A stretch of DNA of 17,089 nucleotides, from assembly GCA_017455085.1 (NCBI GenBank), contig JAFTBT010000100.1, forward strand, positions 1 through 17,089. Direction: 5' to 3'. A program made the translations under genes and the position numbers. Below, piece by piece: positions 1-8,866 of the stretch. The DNA is from Synergistaceae bacterium. Its GTDB lineage: Bacteria > Synergistota > Synergistia > Synergistales > Aminobacteriaceae. Position 1 is the first letter of the stretch. Each line of letters begins with the position of its first letter. The notes beneath the pieces are model-generated. The model was not told where the DNA came from, did not search any database, and saw nothing but the letters and a program-made list of their open reading frames with translations.

Positions 1-821
1 ACGTCCATAGCCTGATAGTATCTCTCCATGTCATTCACGTTCCCAAGAAACACCACGCACTCAGTGAGTCCCAGCCGCGAAACTTTGGCCTTCACGTCAT
101 GCATCAGTGAGCCGTCTCCAGCGAGCAGCAGCACGGAATCTTCACGACGTTTATGGATCTCCGCAAATATGTCGATGAGGAAAGTGTGATTCTTCTGCGT
201 CATGAAGCGTCCAGAATGCCCGACTACGAGCTTGTCGGAGAGATTGAGTACTTTGCGTGTCTCCTGCCTCACAGACTCAGAGTAGGCGAATCTTGCGGTG
301 TCGATAGCGTTGTTCCAGACCTTGACCCTTCCGGAATCGAAAGCCTTATCCCCGAACAGCCATCTGCCTGCGTGTTCAGAACATGCACACAAATGTGTCG
401 GGAAGAGCTTTGCGAACGGACGAAGGGAATACTTCATGATGTTGCGGATGGATTCTCCGTGTCCGTGTCCTGCGGTGCTGTGGCTGTGTGCGACTCGGAT
501 TGGGATGCCTGCACGTTTGGCGGCGAATAACGGGAAGACAGATAGGGTATTCATGTGTGAGTAGACCAGCTGATAGTGATTCTGCCTGAAGATCTGATAG
601 AGAGCTTTATGATTCGCAAGTAGTTTCTGATACGGAGGAACTGTGATGACTCTTCCGCCTAAAGACTCTAATTCTGCTTGAACGTGAGGATTTGAGGAGT
701 CATTATCGATTATGAGGTCGTAGTGAATTTTTGTGCGGTCAATATTTCTGTAGTAGTTCATGATGACGGCTTCGACTCCACCATTGCGGATTTTTCCTAT
801 TACGTGAGCTATCCTTACTGG
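1..821 (-). CDS. GT4-family glycosyltransferase (EpsF/CapM-like), 3' part beyond window edge, no in-frame start at present repeat number
   Basis: On the minus strand an open frame runs from about 821 to the left edge. It begins PVRIAHVIGKIRNGGVEAVI, the usual N-terminus of GT4 glycosyltransferases with the glycine loop of the acceptor-side Rossmann domain. Further on come RVAHSHSTAGHGHGES, a linker region, and the start of the donor domain (VVGHSGRFMTQKNH, then LLLAGDGS). The catalytic C-terminal part lies outside the window. Such enzymes transfer a sugar from an NDP-sugar during capsule, LPS or exopolysaccharide assembly on the cytoplasmic side. I find no ATG, GTG or TTG in frame just upstream: the frame continues into the heptamer array and closes at a TAA behind it. 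A good ribosome site (AAAGGA, 937-932) and a GTG at 922 exist, but in another frame (see the repeat at 842-897). Family assignment is firm; the sugar is unknown. Confidence 0.85.
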
Positions 822-841
822 TAATTTTTGGGTATAGTTAT

Positions 842-897
842 GGTGTTCGGTGTTCGGTGTTCGGTGTTCGGTGTTCGGTGTTCGGTGTTCGGTGTTC
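842..897. repeat. Heptanucleotide tandem repeat (GGTGTTC)8 at the 5' end of the glycosyltransferase gene
   Basis: Eight perfect copies of GGTGTTC on the plus strand (GAACACC on the minus strand), 56 bp, end 18 bp before the conserved glycosyltransferase coding begins. Read on the minus strand from the GTG at 922, the translation is MSTNEATIG followed by TPNTEHR-type repeats. With 8 copies this frame stops at a TAA at 817-815. With 6 or 9 copies it would run into the glycosyltransferase frame. Seven is not a multiple of three, so each unit gained or lost shifts the frame. The copy number was counted directly; the switching role is inference. Confidence 0.95.
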
Positions 898-931
898 CGA
901 TTGTAGCCTCGTTAGTGGACACTGTCAACTA

Positions 932-965
932 TCCTTTCATGTAAAATTTTTCGGTGATTATAGCA
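932..965 (-). promoter_or_regulatory. Extended -10 promoter and Shine-Dalgarno for the glycosyltransferase gene
   Basis: On the minus strand TATAAT occupies 962-957 and is preceded by TGC (965-963), an extended -10. No clear -35 is seen. Transcription would start near 950. AAAGGA lies at 937-932, nine bases before a GTG at 922-920. The spacing of promoter, ribosome site and GTG supports translation starting upstream of the heptamer array. Confidence 0.55.
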
Positions 966-1001
966 TGTATTGTTTGTGTATTATTATTCACACATTAGAG
1001 T

Positions 1002-1390
1002 ATACCCTCACAGCATCATGCTGCACTTCACACAGCAAAGCCATACCCTCTCAGCATCATCCTACACTCCACACACAACAGAGCCATACCCTCACAGCAT
1101 CATGCTGCACTTCACACAGCAAAGCCATACCCTCACAGCATCACGCTACACTTCACACAGCAAAGCCATACCCTCACAGCATCATCCTACACTCCACACA
1201 CAACAGAGTCATACCCTCACAGCATCACGCTACACTCCACACACAACAGAGTCATACCCTCATAGCATCACGCTACACTTCACACAGCAAAGCCATACCC
1301 TCATAGCATCACGCTACACTCCACACACAGCAAAGCCATTTCCTCACAGCGTCATCCTGCACTCCACAAAAACACACACATTCCCTCACA
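1002..1390. repeat. 41/43-bp minisatellite, about nine copies
   Basis: Units begin ATACCCTCACAGCATCA at 1002, 1043, 1086, 1127, 1168, 1211, 1254 and 1295, with degenerate units at 1338 and 1380. Two versions alternate. The 41-bp form ends CACTTCACACAGCAAAGCC; the 43-bp form ends CACTCCACACACAACAGAG(C/T)C. Their order is A B A A B B A, then a hybrid of the two forms at 1295. Units 1 and 3 contain the perfect interrupted palindrome CAGCAT-C-ATGCTG, which is degraded in the others. There are no unique spacers, so it is not CRISPR, and 41/43 bp does not keep a reading frame, so it is not coding. It lies between two divergent promoters. Confidence 0.93.
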
Positions 1391-1398
1391 CACTTGTA

Positions 1399-1407
1399 TG
1401 CTATAAT
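1399..1407 (+). promoter_or_regulatory. Extended -10 promoter of the rplU operon
   Basis: TGCTATAAT at 1399-1407 is a perfect extended -10. There is no good -35: the expected place falls in the last degenerate minisatellite unit. Transcription would start near 1414, giving an 86-base leader before rplU. The same TGCTATAAT string is the -10 region of the divergent glycosyltransferase promoter. Confidence 0.6.
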
Positions 1408-1447
1408 TCTCAACATCTCACACATTCTCGCATGAATATGGCATCAA

Positions 1448-1473
1448 CCGTCAGAGTCATGACGGGCCTTTTT
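1448..1473 (+). terminator. Attenuator-like hairpin in the rplU leader
   Basis: CCGTCA (1448-1453), a 6-base loop and TGACGG (1460-1465) form a perfect 6-bp stem, followed by GCC and five T at 1469-1473. It sits between the promoter and the rplU Shine-Dalgarno (AAGGAGG, 1480-1486). L21 leaders in other bacteria are known to carry autoregulatory structures, so a regulatory terminator is plausible, but the stem is short. Confidence 0.4.
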
Positions 1474-1499
1474 CAGCGTAAGGAGGAAACTTTACACAC

Positions 1500-1814
1500 A
1501 TGTATGCAGTTATCGAGACCGGCGGAAAACAATACCGCGCACAAGTCGGCGACAAGTTCAGAGTCGAACGCCTCAACGGTGAAACCAGCACAGAGATCAT
1601 CTTCGACAAAATCGTAGCCATCGGAGGAGACGACACCCCCGCAAAATTCGGAGACCCCTACATCATCGGGGCAAGAGTCACCGCCGAAATCGTCAAGCAG
1701 GCTCGCGCAGATAAGGTTTTCGTGTTCAAGTACAAGAGCAAGAAGAACTATCGCAAGATGCGCGGACACAGACAATATTTCACCGAAGTCGTCATCAGGA
1801 ACATCGAGGCCTAG
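1500..1814 (+). CDS. rplU: 50S ribosomal protein L21
   Basis: The 104-residue product begins MYAVIETGGKQYRAQVGDKF, the diagnostic L21 N-terminus. It also has the usual C-terminal basic block KYKSKKNYRKMRGHRQ, which binds 23S rRNA. Length is normal for the family (about 103). The ATG at 1500 is preceded by AAGGAGG at 1480-1486, a rather long 13-base spacing; an ATG at 1504 is out of frame. The gene opens an operon with prp, rpmA, obgE, nadD and an LCP gene, the order common in Firmicutes-like and Synergistota genomes. A short hairpin in its leader may allow feedback control. Confidence 0.98.
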   Translation: MYAVIETGGKQYRAQVGDKFRVERLNGETSTEIIFDKIVAIGGDDTPAKFGDPYIIGARVTAEIVKQARADKVFVFKYKSKKNYRKMRGHRQYFTEVVIRNIEA

Positions 1815-2146
1815 TTGACAGCCGTAAAGCTCATCTATCAGGGAAAAACACTCACAGGGATTGAGAGCAGGGGACATTCTGGCTACTCACGCAGTGGCAG
1901 CGATATAGTCTGTGCAGCAGTCAGTACGCTCATGCAGGCGTTAGTGCTTGGGCTTGAGGACATCGCACACGTTCAGGGCTTGCAGGTGGTCGCAGATTCA
2001 CGAGTACCACTAATCCGAGTCACTTGGCCGGAATCTGAACACAAAAGCATATCTCTCCTCACGAACACAGCCGCAGAATCCCTCAGGCATATAGCCCGCG
2101 AAAATCCCAGACACGTCAAAATCATAACGGAGGAAATTTTAGACTC

Positions 2147-2150
<4 letters not shown>
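1815..2150 (+). CDS. prp: Ribosomal-processing cysteine protease Prp
   Basis: The product is 111 residues. The conserved block [18 protein letters not shown] (from residue 20) carries the Prp catalytic pair, His21 and Cys33. Prp removes the N-terminal extension of L27 before ribosome assembly. The gene sits, as usual, between rplU and rpmA, and L27 here does carry such an extension, which supports the role. It starts with TTG at 1815 directly after the rplU stop. GAGG five bases upstream, at the end of rplU, serves as ribosome site, suggesting translational coupling. Its stop overlaps the rpmA start by four bases (ATGA). Confidence 0.93.
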
Positions 2151-3801
<1,651 letters not shown>

Positions 3802-3850
3802 CCCTCAAAACATCGCGTAAACACTACAATCAAAACAGGAGGTGCATAAC

Positions 3851-4447
3851 ATGAAGACGGGCATAATGGGCGGAACGTTTGACCCGATACATTACGGGCA
3901 TTTGCTGGCCGCTGAAGAAGCACGCATAAATCTCGGCATAGACAGGATAATTTTTGTGCCTACAGGTGATCCGCCGCATAAGTCTTCCCGCAGAATCACT
4001 CCCGCTGAAGACAGGTACGCTATGACTCTTTTGGCGACTGGAGGAGTGTTAGAGTATTCCGTCTCAAGAATCGAGATAGACCGCAAAGAATCCACACACA
4101 CAGTTGATACACTGAGGGCATTCATAGACTCAGGCATTGCACCGGAAAATCTATACTTCATCACGGGGCTTGATGCTATGCTGTCGATCACGTCATGGTA
4201 CGAGTACGAGAAGATACCGGAGCTGTGTACGCTTGTTACTGCTCGGAGGCCCGGCTACCCTGTCAGCGGAATAGAATCACTCCCGAAATTCATACGCGAT
4301 AAGCTAAAATATATCGAGATTCCCCAGTTCGCCATATCAAGCACGGAAATCCGCGAACGTACTCGCGACAGGAAGGGCATACGTTTTCTTGTCCCGCACC
4401 TAGTGGAGATATATATCGAGTCGAATAATTTGTACAGAGGTGGTTGA
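3851..4447 (+). CDS. nadD: Nicotinate-nucleotide adenylyltransferase
   Basis: The 198-residue product begins MKTGIMGGTFDPIHYGHL, with the nucleotidyltransferase motif GGTFDPIHxGH. It ends with the second ATP-binding motif ISSTEIRERTR. NadD adenylates nicotinate mononucleotide to deamido-NAD in NAD synthesis. The ATG at 3851 is chosen over an in-frame GTG at 3842 because AGGAGGTG at 3838-3845 is correctly spaced for the ATG and would overlap the GTG. Its stop lies a few bases before the next gene's start, so they are probably co-transcribed. The obgE-nadD-LCP order is common. Confidence 0.95.
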   Translation: MKTGIMGGTFDPIHYGHLLAAEEARINLGIDRIIFVPTGDPPHKSSRRITPAEDRYAMTLLATGGVLEYSVSRIEIDRKESTHTVDTLRAFIDSGIAPENLYFITGLDAMLSITSWYEYEKIPELCTLVTARRPGYPVSGIESLPKFIRDKLKYIEIPQFAISSTEIRERTRDRKGIRFLVPHLVEIYIESNNLYRGG

Positions 4448-4452
4448 AATTT

Positions 4453-5850
4453 ATGAGAGTGCTTAAGATTTTAGGGATAATTTTCATGATAGCTTCGTCC
4501 ATGATCGGAGGAGCTGCCTTCAGGTTGTCAGAAGTCCTCAATGATCCGAACCCGTTACCCATTCCCAAGAAAGAGCCGCAGACTATCGAGAGCATCCAGC
4601 AGCAGAATCAGGCAGACCCCGAAAAATCAGAGTCCAAACCTGCGGACACAGAATTAGCCGTAGCTGATCAGGACAAGAAAGACACCACTGCTCGCGGAAC
4701 AGTGAACGTCCTGATTGTGGGGCTGGATAACGTTTCCGGAGGCTCAAGGACTGACGCGATAGCCCTTGCGATTTTTGACGCACAGAACCCCGGACTCAGA
4801 ATCGCATCGATACCCAGAGATTCGAGGGTGTATATTCCCGGGCGGAGCTGGGACAAAATTAATCATGCTTACGTTTACGGCGGGATAAGACTCTTGCGTG
4901 AGACTCTGGTGAACCTTACGGGAATGCCTATAGACTACTTCGTGAAGGTCAGCTACAAGAGTTTTCCCAGAATAGTAGATATTCTTGGCGGGGTGGATAT
5001 ATACGTCGAGAAGCGAATGGTCTACAACGACTATTCAGGAAAATTATTCATAAACATTCCGGCCGGACAGCAGCACATGAACGGAAAAACTGCACTAGGC
5101 TACGTGAGATTCAGGCATGACCCGTTAGGCGACATAGGCAGAGTCAGACGGCAGCAGAGATTCATAGACACCATGATGAAGAAAATCAAGTCCCCCTCAA
5201 TAATTCCGAGACTGCCAGCGATTCTGAATGAGGTCATGGACGCGATAGATACAGACCTTGCGCCGCTGGAGGCGTTGAAGCTGTTGCAGTTCGCTAATTC
5301 ACTCCCGCCGGACAGAATCAAAATGTTCATGGCTCCGGGAAAATCGGGCTTCAGCAAGAACGTGAGCTATTGGATTCTGGACAACAACGCATTTTCTCTC
5401 CAGTTAGCCGCGAAGATGCCTCCGGCTGATGACTCACTGTTGGAGTCGACAGAGACGATAAACCTCGACGAGAAACCTGAAGGGCCGCACCTTGAGGGGT
5501 TTGACAGCGAGAAGGTTGCGGAACTGAGGGATCAGATTTTGAGCATCAGGATACTCAACGGGGACGGCGAAAAAGGAATCGGGAAGAGGGCTGCGCAGCT
5601 TTTCCAGCGACTCGGAATCGAAGTACCCTACACCGGAAACGCGAGGCACTACGACTACAGGTCGAGCAACATAATCTATCCTCCGAATGCAGACGATGGC
5701 GTGAAGCAGGGTGCGAGGGCGTTGGCGGAATTGTGCGGGATCACGAACGAGAGACTCGTACAGCCGGACAGCAGGGCTACAGCGTTGACGTTGATACTTG
5801 GGCACGACAAAGAGGAAGTATTTTCCAGACTGGAGAATATGAACTCATAG
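4453..5850 (+). CDS. LytR-CpsA-Psr (LCP) family transferase with LytR_C domain
   Basis: The 465-residue product has one N-terminal membrane segment (about residues 3-22, LKILGIIFMIASSMIGGAAF), then a linker of about 60 residues rich in Gln, Asp and Lys, then an extracytoplasmic LCP domain. LCP motifs visible are LIVGLD, SRTDAIALA, SIPRDSRVYIPG, NHAYVYGG and RFRHDPLGDIGRVRRQQRF, including the conserved Asp and Arg that bind the pyrophosphate of lipid-linked glycans. The last 130 residues fit a LytR_C domain (IRILNGDGEKGIGKRAA). Family members move polymers from lipid carriers to peptidoglycan or other acceptors. An in-frame TTG at 4444 exists, but GAGGTGG at 4437-4443 fits the ATG at 4453. The gene ends the operon before a bidirectional terminator. 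Confidence 0.92.
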   Translation: MRVLKILGIIFMIASSMIGGAAFRLSEVLNDPNPLPIPKKEPQTIESIQQQNQADPEKSESKPADTELAVADQDKKDTTARGTVNVLIVGLDNVSGGSRTDAIALAIFDAQNPGLRIASIPRDSRVYIPGRSWDKINHAYVYGGIRLLRETLVNLTGMPIDYFVKVSYKSFPRIVDILGGVDIYVEKRMVYNDYSGKLFINIPAGQQHMNGKTALGYVRFRHDPLGDIGRVRRQQRFIDTMMKKIKSPSIIPRLPAILNEVMDAIDTDLAPLEALKLLQFANSLPPDRIKMFMAPGKSGFSKNVSYWILDNNAFSLQLAAKMPPADDSLLESTETINLDEKPEGPHLEGFDSEKVAELRDQILSIRILNGDGEKGIGKRAAQLFQRLGIEVPYTGNARHYDYRSSNIIYPPNADDGVKQGARALAELCGITNERLVQPDSRATALTLILGHDKEEVFSRLENMNS

Positions 5851-5904
5851 AGCAGGCAGAAATTCACAGCCCCGTGCAGAGATGTGCGGGGTATATTCAT
5901 GCAC

Positions 5905-5947
5905 AAAAAAGCCCTGCACCTGTGGAGAATGCAGAGCCAGTTTTTTT
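5905..5947. terminator. Bidirectional rho-independent terminator between convergent operons
   Basis: GCCCTGCA (5911-5918) pairs with TGCAGAGC (5930-5937), with one mismatch. Six A precede the stem (5905-5910) and seven T follow it (5941-5947), so it works on both strands. It separates the LCP gene (plus, ends 5850) from the last NeuD-type gene (minus, ends 5955). Confidence 0.75.
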
Positions 5948-5954
5948 GCGGAAG

Positions 5955-6650
5955 TTACCTTACGTTTTCCCTGAACAGCAATTTAGACTCTATCACCTCA
6001 GGAGGATACGCCTTCACGTTCATGGACTCCAGCCTAGTTTTGCACGCGTGGTAGTCCGGCAGATTCCGCTTCACTGTTGAACACGCACCCACTATGCATT
6101 TTCTGCCCACATGCGTATCGTCAAACACAGTCGAGTTGATCCCGATAAAGCTCTGTTCTCCGACGGTACACCCTCCTGCTACGGTGCTTTTTGTCCCCAT
6201 GAAGACATGAGAGCCGATCACTGCATGAGACCCGACCAGACTATAAGCCATCATCATAACGTCATCATGAATCTCTGCATCATTCTGAATCACAGCGTAG
6301 TCATGCACCCAGATATTTTTGCCGACAAGCTCACCGTAAACGCTCGCCTTCGGAGAAATCACGTTAGCGCACTCCAGCCCCATAGCCTGAACTTGTTCGA
6401 ACACCTTGCGCCTGTCGCTGTTGAGGGCGTTCCAGAACACAGCCACAAATACCACGTCAAATATTTCGCCCTCGTGTGCCTTCAGAGTCTCAAGCTCATA
6501 CACAGGGAGTCCGAGAAATGACTCTGCGTTCATGTACTGCCTGTTCACTGCGAAACCCTTCACCTCGAAAAGGTCATGCGCCTTCACGAACGAGTATAGC
6601 TGCTCCGCTGTGCTGCTTCTCCCGATTATCACTAACCGCTGCTTACTCAA
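5955..6650 (-). CDS. NeuD/PglD-type sugar O-acyltransferase, left-handed beta-helix (copy 3)
   Basis: The 231-residue product has an N-terminal PglD_N-like nucleotide/substrate-binding domain (RLVIIGRSSTAEQLYSFVK) and a hexapeptide-repeat beta-helix over roughly residues 100-200 (VISPKASVYGELVG, VGSHAVIGSHVFMGTKSTVA). This fold transfers acetyl or another acyl group from an acyl-CoA to an amino or hydroxyl group of a sugar; the substrate here is unknown. It is a clear paralogue of the interrupted gene at 9726-10438, sharing AVFWN, VISP and GACS-VKR with the same spacing. It starts with TTG at 6650, eight bases inside the end of the upstream lyase gene, after GGAAGGG. It is the last gene of the minus-strand operon and stops before the bidirectional terminator. 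Confidence 0.85.
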   Translation of the reverse strand: MSKQRLVIIGRSSTAEQLYSFVKAHDLFEVKGFAVNRQYMNAESFLGLPVYELETLKAHEGEIFDVVFVAVFWNALNSDRRKVFEQVQAMGLECANVISPKASVYGELVGKNIWVHDYAVIQNDAEIHDDVMMMAYSLVGSHAVIGSHVFMGTKSTVAGGCTVGEQSFIGINSTVFDDTHVGRKCIVGACSTVKRNLPDYHACKTRLESMNVKAYPPEVIESKLLFRENVR

Positions 6651-7530
6651 TATTTACCCTTCCTTTCTGTGCTGCCTCCAACAGTGCGAGTACTTTCCTT
6701 GCTCGTCTCTCCATAGGCGGCCCGATCATGCTCCCGTTATACATAGCTACTCCGCTTCCTTCACGTGAGCTTTCTTCGATTGCGTGAACTATTCCCAAAG
6801 AGTCCTGCACTTCCTTTTGCGTCGGCAGGAAACACTCATTTGCGAGTCCAACCTGCGCAGGAGATAGGCACTGTATCCCCGCAAACCCCAGCTCAAAAGA
6901 CAGTCTAGCCTCCTCACGAAATCCATGCTCATCGTGAATCTGCAAGTACGGCGTATCTATCGGCAACGCTCCGGTAGAACGTGCAGCCACAGAAATTTGC
7001 GCTCTCGGGTAGTCCAGACCTTTCGGGGGTGTCCCGTGAAAGCCTCCCATGTCGTTCAAGTAGTCCTCTCCGCCGAAAGCAAGTGCTTTGACTCTGTCGG
7101 TACTGCCCGCAATCTTGAACGCATCCAGCACCGCCGAAGCTGTCTCGATCAACGGCACAAACGTAAATCTGTGATTCACAAGCCCGTTATCATGTTCGTA
7201 CTGGGTGATTAATTTGTCGTAATAGATTATGTCCTCATGTGAATATACTTTAGTGGGCATAAGGCCGTAGATTTTCGGGGATAAGATATATTTCAGGTCT
7301 TCCAGCAGTAATCCGCTCTCTATGGAGTTGAGTCGGACAAAGAGCTTTTTTCCGTCAGGCTCGTAGCTTTGCAGGAAGTTATGGAGATTTTCCCGCCCCT
7401 GCTGCTTGAACTGCTGAGGCACAGAGTCCTCAAGGTCAAAGATCACCGCGTCCGCATCCAGTTCGTGGATCTTCCTGAAGAATTTTTCCTTGTAGGCCGG
7501 CATGTAGAGCATACTCCTCAATATCAGCAT
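6643..7530 (-). CDS. HpcH/HpaI-CitE-like lyase (citrate lyase beta / malyl-CoA lyase family)
   Basis: The ATG at 7530 begins MLILRSMLYMPAYKEKFFRK, matching the RRSMLFVPG opening of CitE-like proteins, and gives 295 residues. AAGGGTG precedes it. A longer in-frame reading to 7587 overlaps the previous gene and is unlikely. Active-site elements are DADAVIFDLEDSVP (residues 25-38), Arg66 in LFVRLNS, and the metal ligands Glu129 (PLIETASAV) and Asp156 (AFGGEDYLND). The family cleaves or forms a carbon-carbon bond in 3-hydroxy-acyl-CoA such as malyl-, citramalyl- or citryl-CoA. There are no citD or citF genes nearby, so it is not part of a citrate lyase complex. It follows a MaoC hydratase by five bases; the same pairing occurs in itaconate-type (Rip) pathways. 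Confidence 0.85.
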   Translation of the reverse strand: MLILRSMLYMPAYKEKFFRKIHELDADAVIFDLEDSVPQQFKQQGRENLHNFLQSYEPDGKKLFVRLNSIESGLLLEDLKYILSPKIYGLMPTKVYSHEDIIYYDKLITQYEHDNGLVNHRFTFVPLIETASAVLDAFKIAGSTDRVKALAFGGEDYLNDMGGFHGTPPKGLDYPRAQISVAARSTGALPIDTPYLQIHDEHGFREEARLSFELGFAGIQCLSPAQVGLANECFLPTQKEVQDSLGIVHAIEESSREGSGVAMYNGSMIGPPMERRARKVLALLEAAQKGRVNIE

Positions 7531-7535
7531 AGCTA

Positions 7536-7985
7536 TCACCCTTTCTTGAACACTAAAACCTTCCGCTCGAACGACAAGACTTCGCAATCCTTCTGGTTGA
7601 ACACTCGGCTCTTTACGTGGACTATGCCTCTGTCGGGTTTTTTGCGGGAGTCTCTCTTGCTCAGAATCTCGGTGATTACGTGTATGGTGTCGTTGATGAA
7701 CACGGGCGCAGTGTGTTTGACGTTGTTGTACTCCAGATTCGCGACTGCATGGCCGCTGATGTCCTGCACTGTGATTCCGACAGCCAGGCTGAAGACCAGA
7801 GTCCCCACTACGAGAATTTGCCCGTGCTGGTGGGATTTTGCGTACTCTATGTCCGAGTGAACGGGGTGATGATTCATAGTGAGCAAGCAGAAAATATTGT
7901 TGTCGCTCTCCAGAATAGTTTTCGTGAGGTCGTGGGATATGACTTCGCCGGGTGTGAAATCCTCGTAGAATCTTCCGTAACTCAT
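7536..7985 (-). CDS. MaoC-like acyl-CoA (de)hydratase
   Basis: The 149-residue single hot-dog domain begins FYEDFTPGEVISHDLTKTI. It carries the hydratase-2 pattern ESDNNIFCLLTMNHHPVHSD (from residue 26), with Asp28 and His43 as likely catalytic residues, and a later GTLVFSLAVGITV helix. MaoC enzymes add water to 2-enoyl-CoA or remove it, including branched ones such as mesaconyl-CoA. AAGGAGGTC six bases upstream is a strong ribosome site. It lies 16 bases after the LUD gene and five before the CitE-like lyase, so the hydratase and lyase probably act in sequence on one CoA thioester. Confidence 0.87.
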   Translation of the reverse strand: MSYGRFYEDFTPGEVISHDLTKTILESDNNIFCLLTMNHHPVHSDIEYAKSHQHGQILVVGTLVFSLAVGITVQDISGHAVANLEYNNVKHTAPVFINDTIHVITEILSKRDSRKKPDRGIVHVKSRVFNQKDCEVLSFERKVLVFKKG

Positions 7986-8001
7986 GATTTGACCTCCTTA
8001 T

Positions 8002-8847
8002 TCAGCAGCCGAGATCTTCGTTGACGAGGATAACGTGTATTCTGTCTCGGAATAGCCCCCCCCAGCCAGTATTTCTACTGAGGAGCATAGTTACATGACG
8101 CGTACACATAGGAGAGCCGCAATCTACACACCTTCCCAATTTCACGCATGGCAGTTCAGCGAATTTGTATATGCCGTAATTCTGCTTGGCCTTCTCTCCG
8201 GCGATCTTGTGCTTCGAAAAGTGCCTGTAGTGATTCAGTGGAGCAGCTACATTCTTGATTCGGTCGAGTGCTGCAGGAATGTCCTTGACGATTTTGTTGC
8301 GTCCAGCTATCAGTACGACTTTATAAGGGCCGTAAATGATCCCTGCTAACCTGTTGCCTACACCATCAGTCGAAACAATTTCGCCGTCATACGTTATAGC
8401 GTTCAGTCCGGTAACGAACACGTCAGTCAATAGCGCACGCCTTGCCTTGTCCCAAACGCGCCTGTTGATGGCGTTGTATGTGTCTTCAGGCAGCCAGTCA
8501 TTGGGGTAGCCCTTGAACTCGCTGTATCTGCCGTCAGGTAATCGCTCGAAAGGGTTGATGATGCTTAAGCGGCCCTGTGATTGTTCGTGATAAAGATAGT
8601 CCATGATTCCGGCTTGATGCACTGACATGGAGTCCCCTATGCCGATTTCTAGAGTCCTGCCGTCAAAAAATTCATCCTGCACGAAACCGCATATGATCTC
8701 CTGAAACACTGTTACTGCTTCCGAAAGATTCTCTGCATAGTAGCCGTGAAAGCGTTTGTTGACGTTTACAAGTACACTCCTGAGCAGATTTCCTTCCATG
8801 TAGTTATATTCAGAGTCAAACAATTTTTCGTTGTCCATTATTCCCAT
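8002..8847 (-). CDS. LUD-domain protein (DUF162, LutC/LutB-C-terminal-like)
   Basis: The 281-residue product has the LUD signature TGLNAITYDGEIVSTDGVGN (from residue 146) and IIYGPYKVVLIAGRNKIV. The end has four Cys (234, 240, 243, 248) in CVKLGRCVDCGSPMC, and it closes with the conserved RIHVILVNEDLG strand. LUD proteins are best known from L-lactate oxidation (LutABC), but no lutA or lutB is near; here it sits among acyltransferase, hydratase and lyase genes. Start: ATG at 8847 after AGGAGG. The C-terminal GWGGLF is encoded by a run of eight G (8063-8056), in frame here; a one-base slip would remove the final conserved strand. Biochemical role unknown. Confidence 0.82.
   Translation of the reverse strand: MGIMDNEKLFDSEYNYMEGNLLRSVLVNVNKRFHGYYAENLSEAVTVFQEIICGFVQDEFFDGRTLEIGIGDSMSVHQAGIMDYLYHEQSQGRLSIINPFERLPDGRYSEFKGYPNDWLPEDTYNAINRRVWDKARRALLTDVFVTGLNAITYDGEIVSTDGVGNRLAGIIYGPYKVVLIAGRNKIVKDIPAALDRIKNVAAPLNHYRHFSKHKIAGEKAKQNYGIYKFAELPCVKLGRCVDCGSPMCTRHVTMLLSRNTGWGGLFRDRIHVILVNEDLGC
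8056..8063. repeat. C8/G8 homopolymer in the 3' end of the LUD gene
   Basis: Eight consecutive C on the plus strand, eight G in the coding sense, spanning codons Trp262-Gly264. The frame is intact at eight. A change of one base would replace the last ~17 residues. Confidence 0.95.
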
Positions 8848-8866
8848 GTGATATATGCCTCCTAAG

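Noticed and set aside
153..564. Plus-strand frames at 153-530 and 298-564.
   Set aside because: They lie opposite the glycosyltransferase coding on the minus strand, which has clear family motifs.
1002..1390. Possible CRISPR array because of the regular repeats.
   Set aside because: The repeats are contiguous with no unique spacers between them, and no cas genes are present.
857..1617. Open frames rich in His, Ser and Thr reading through the minisatellite (857-1306 and 970-1617, plus strand).
   Set aside because: They only translate the 41/43-bp units, whose length does not keep a frame; the second also overlaps rplU. There is no ribosome site and no codon pattern.
1473..1877. Antisense frame opposite rplU and prp.
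   Set aside because: It is a shadow of the genes on the plus strand, without motif or ribosome site.
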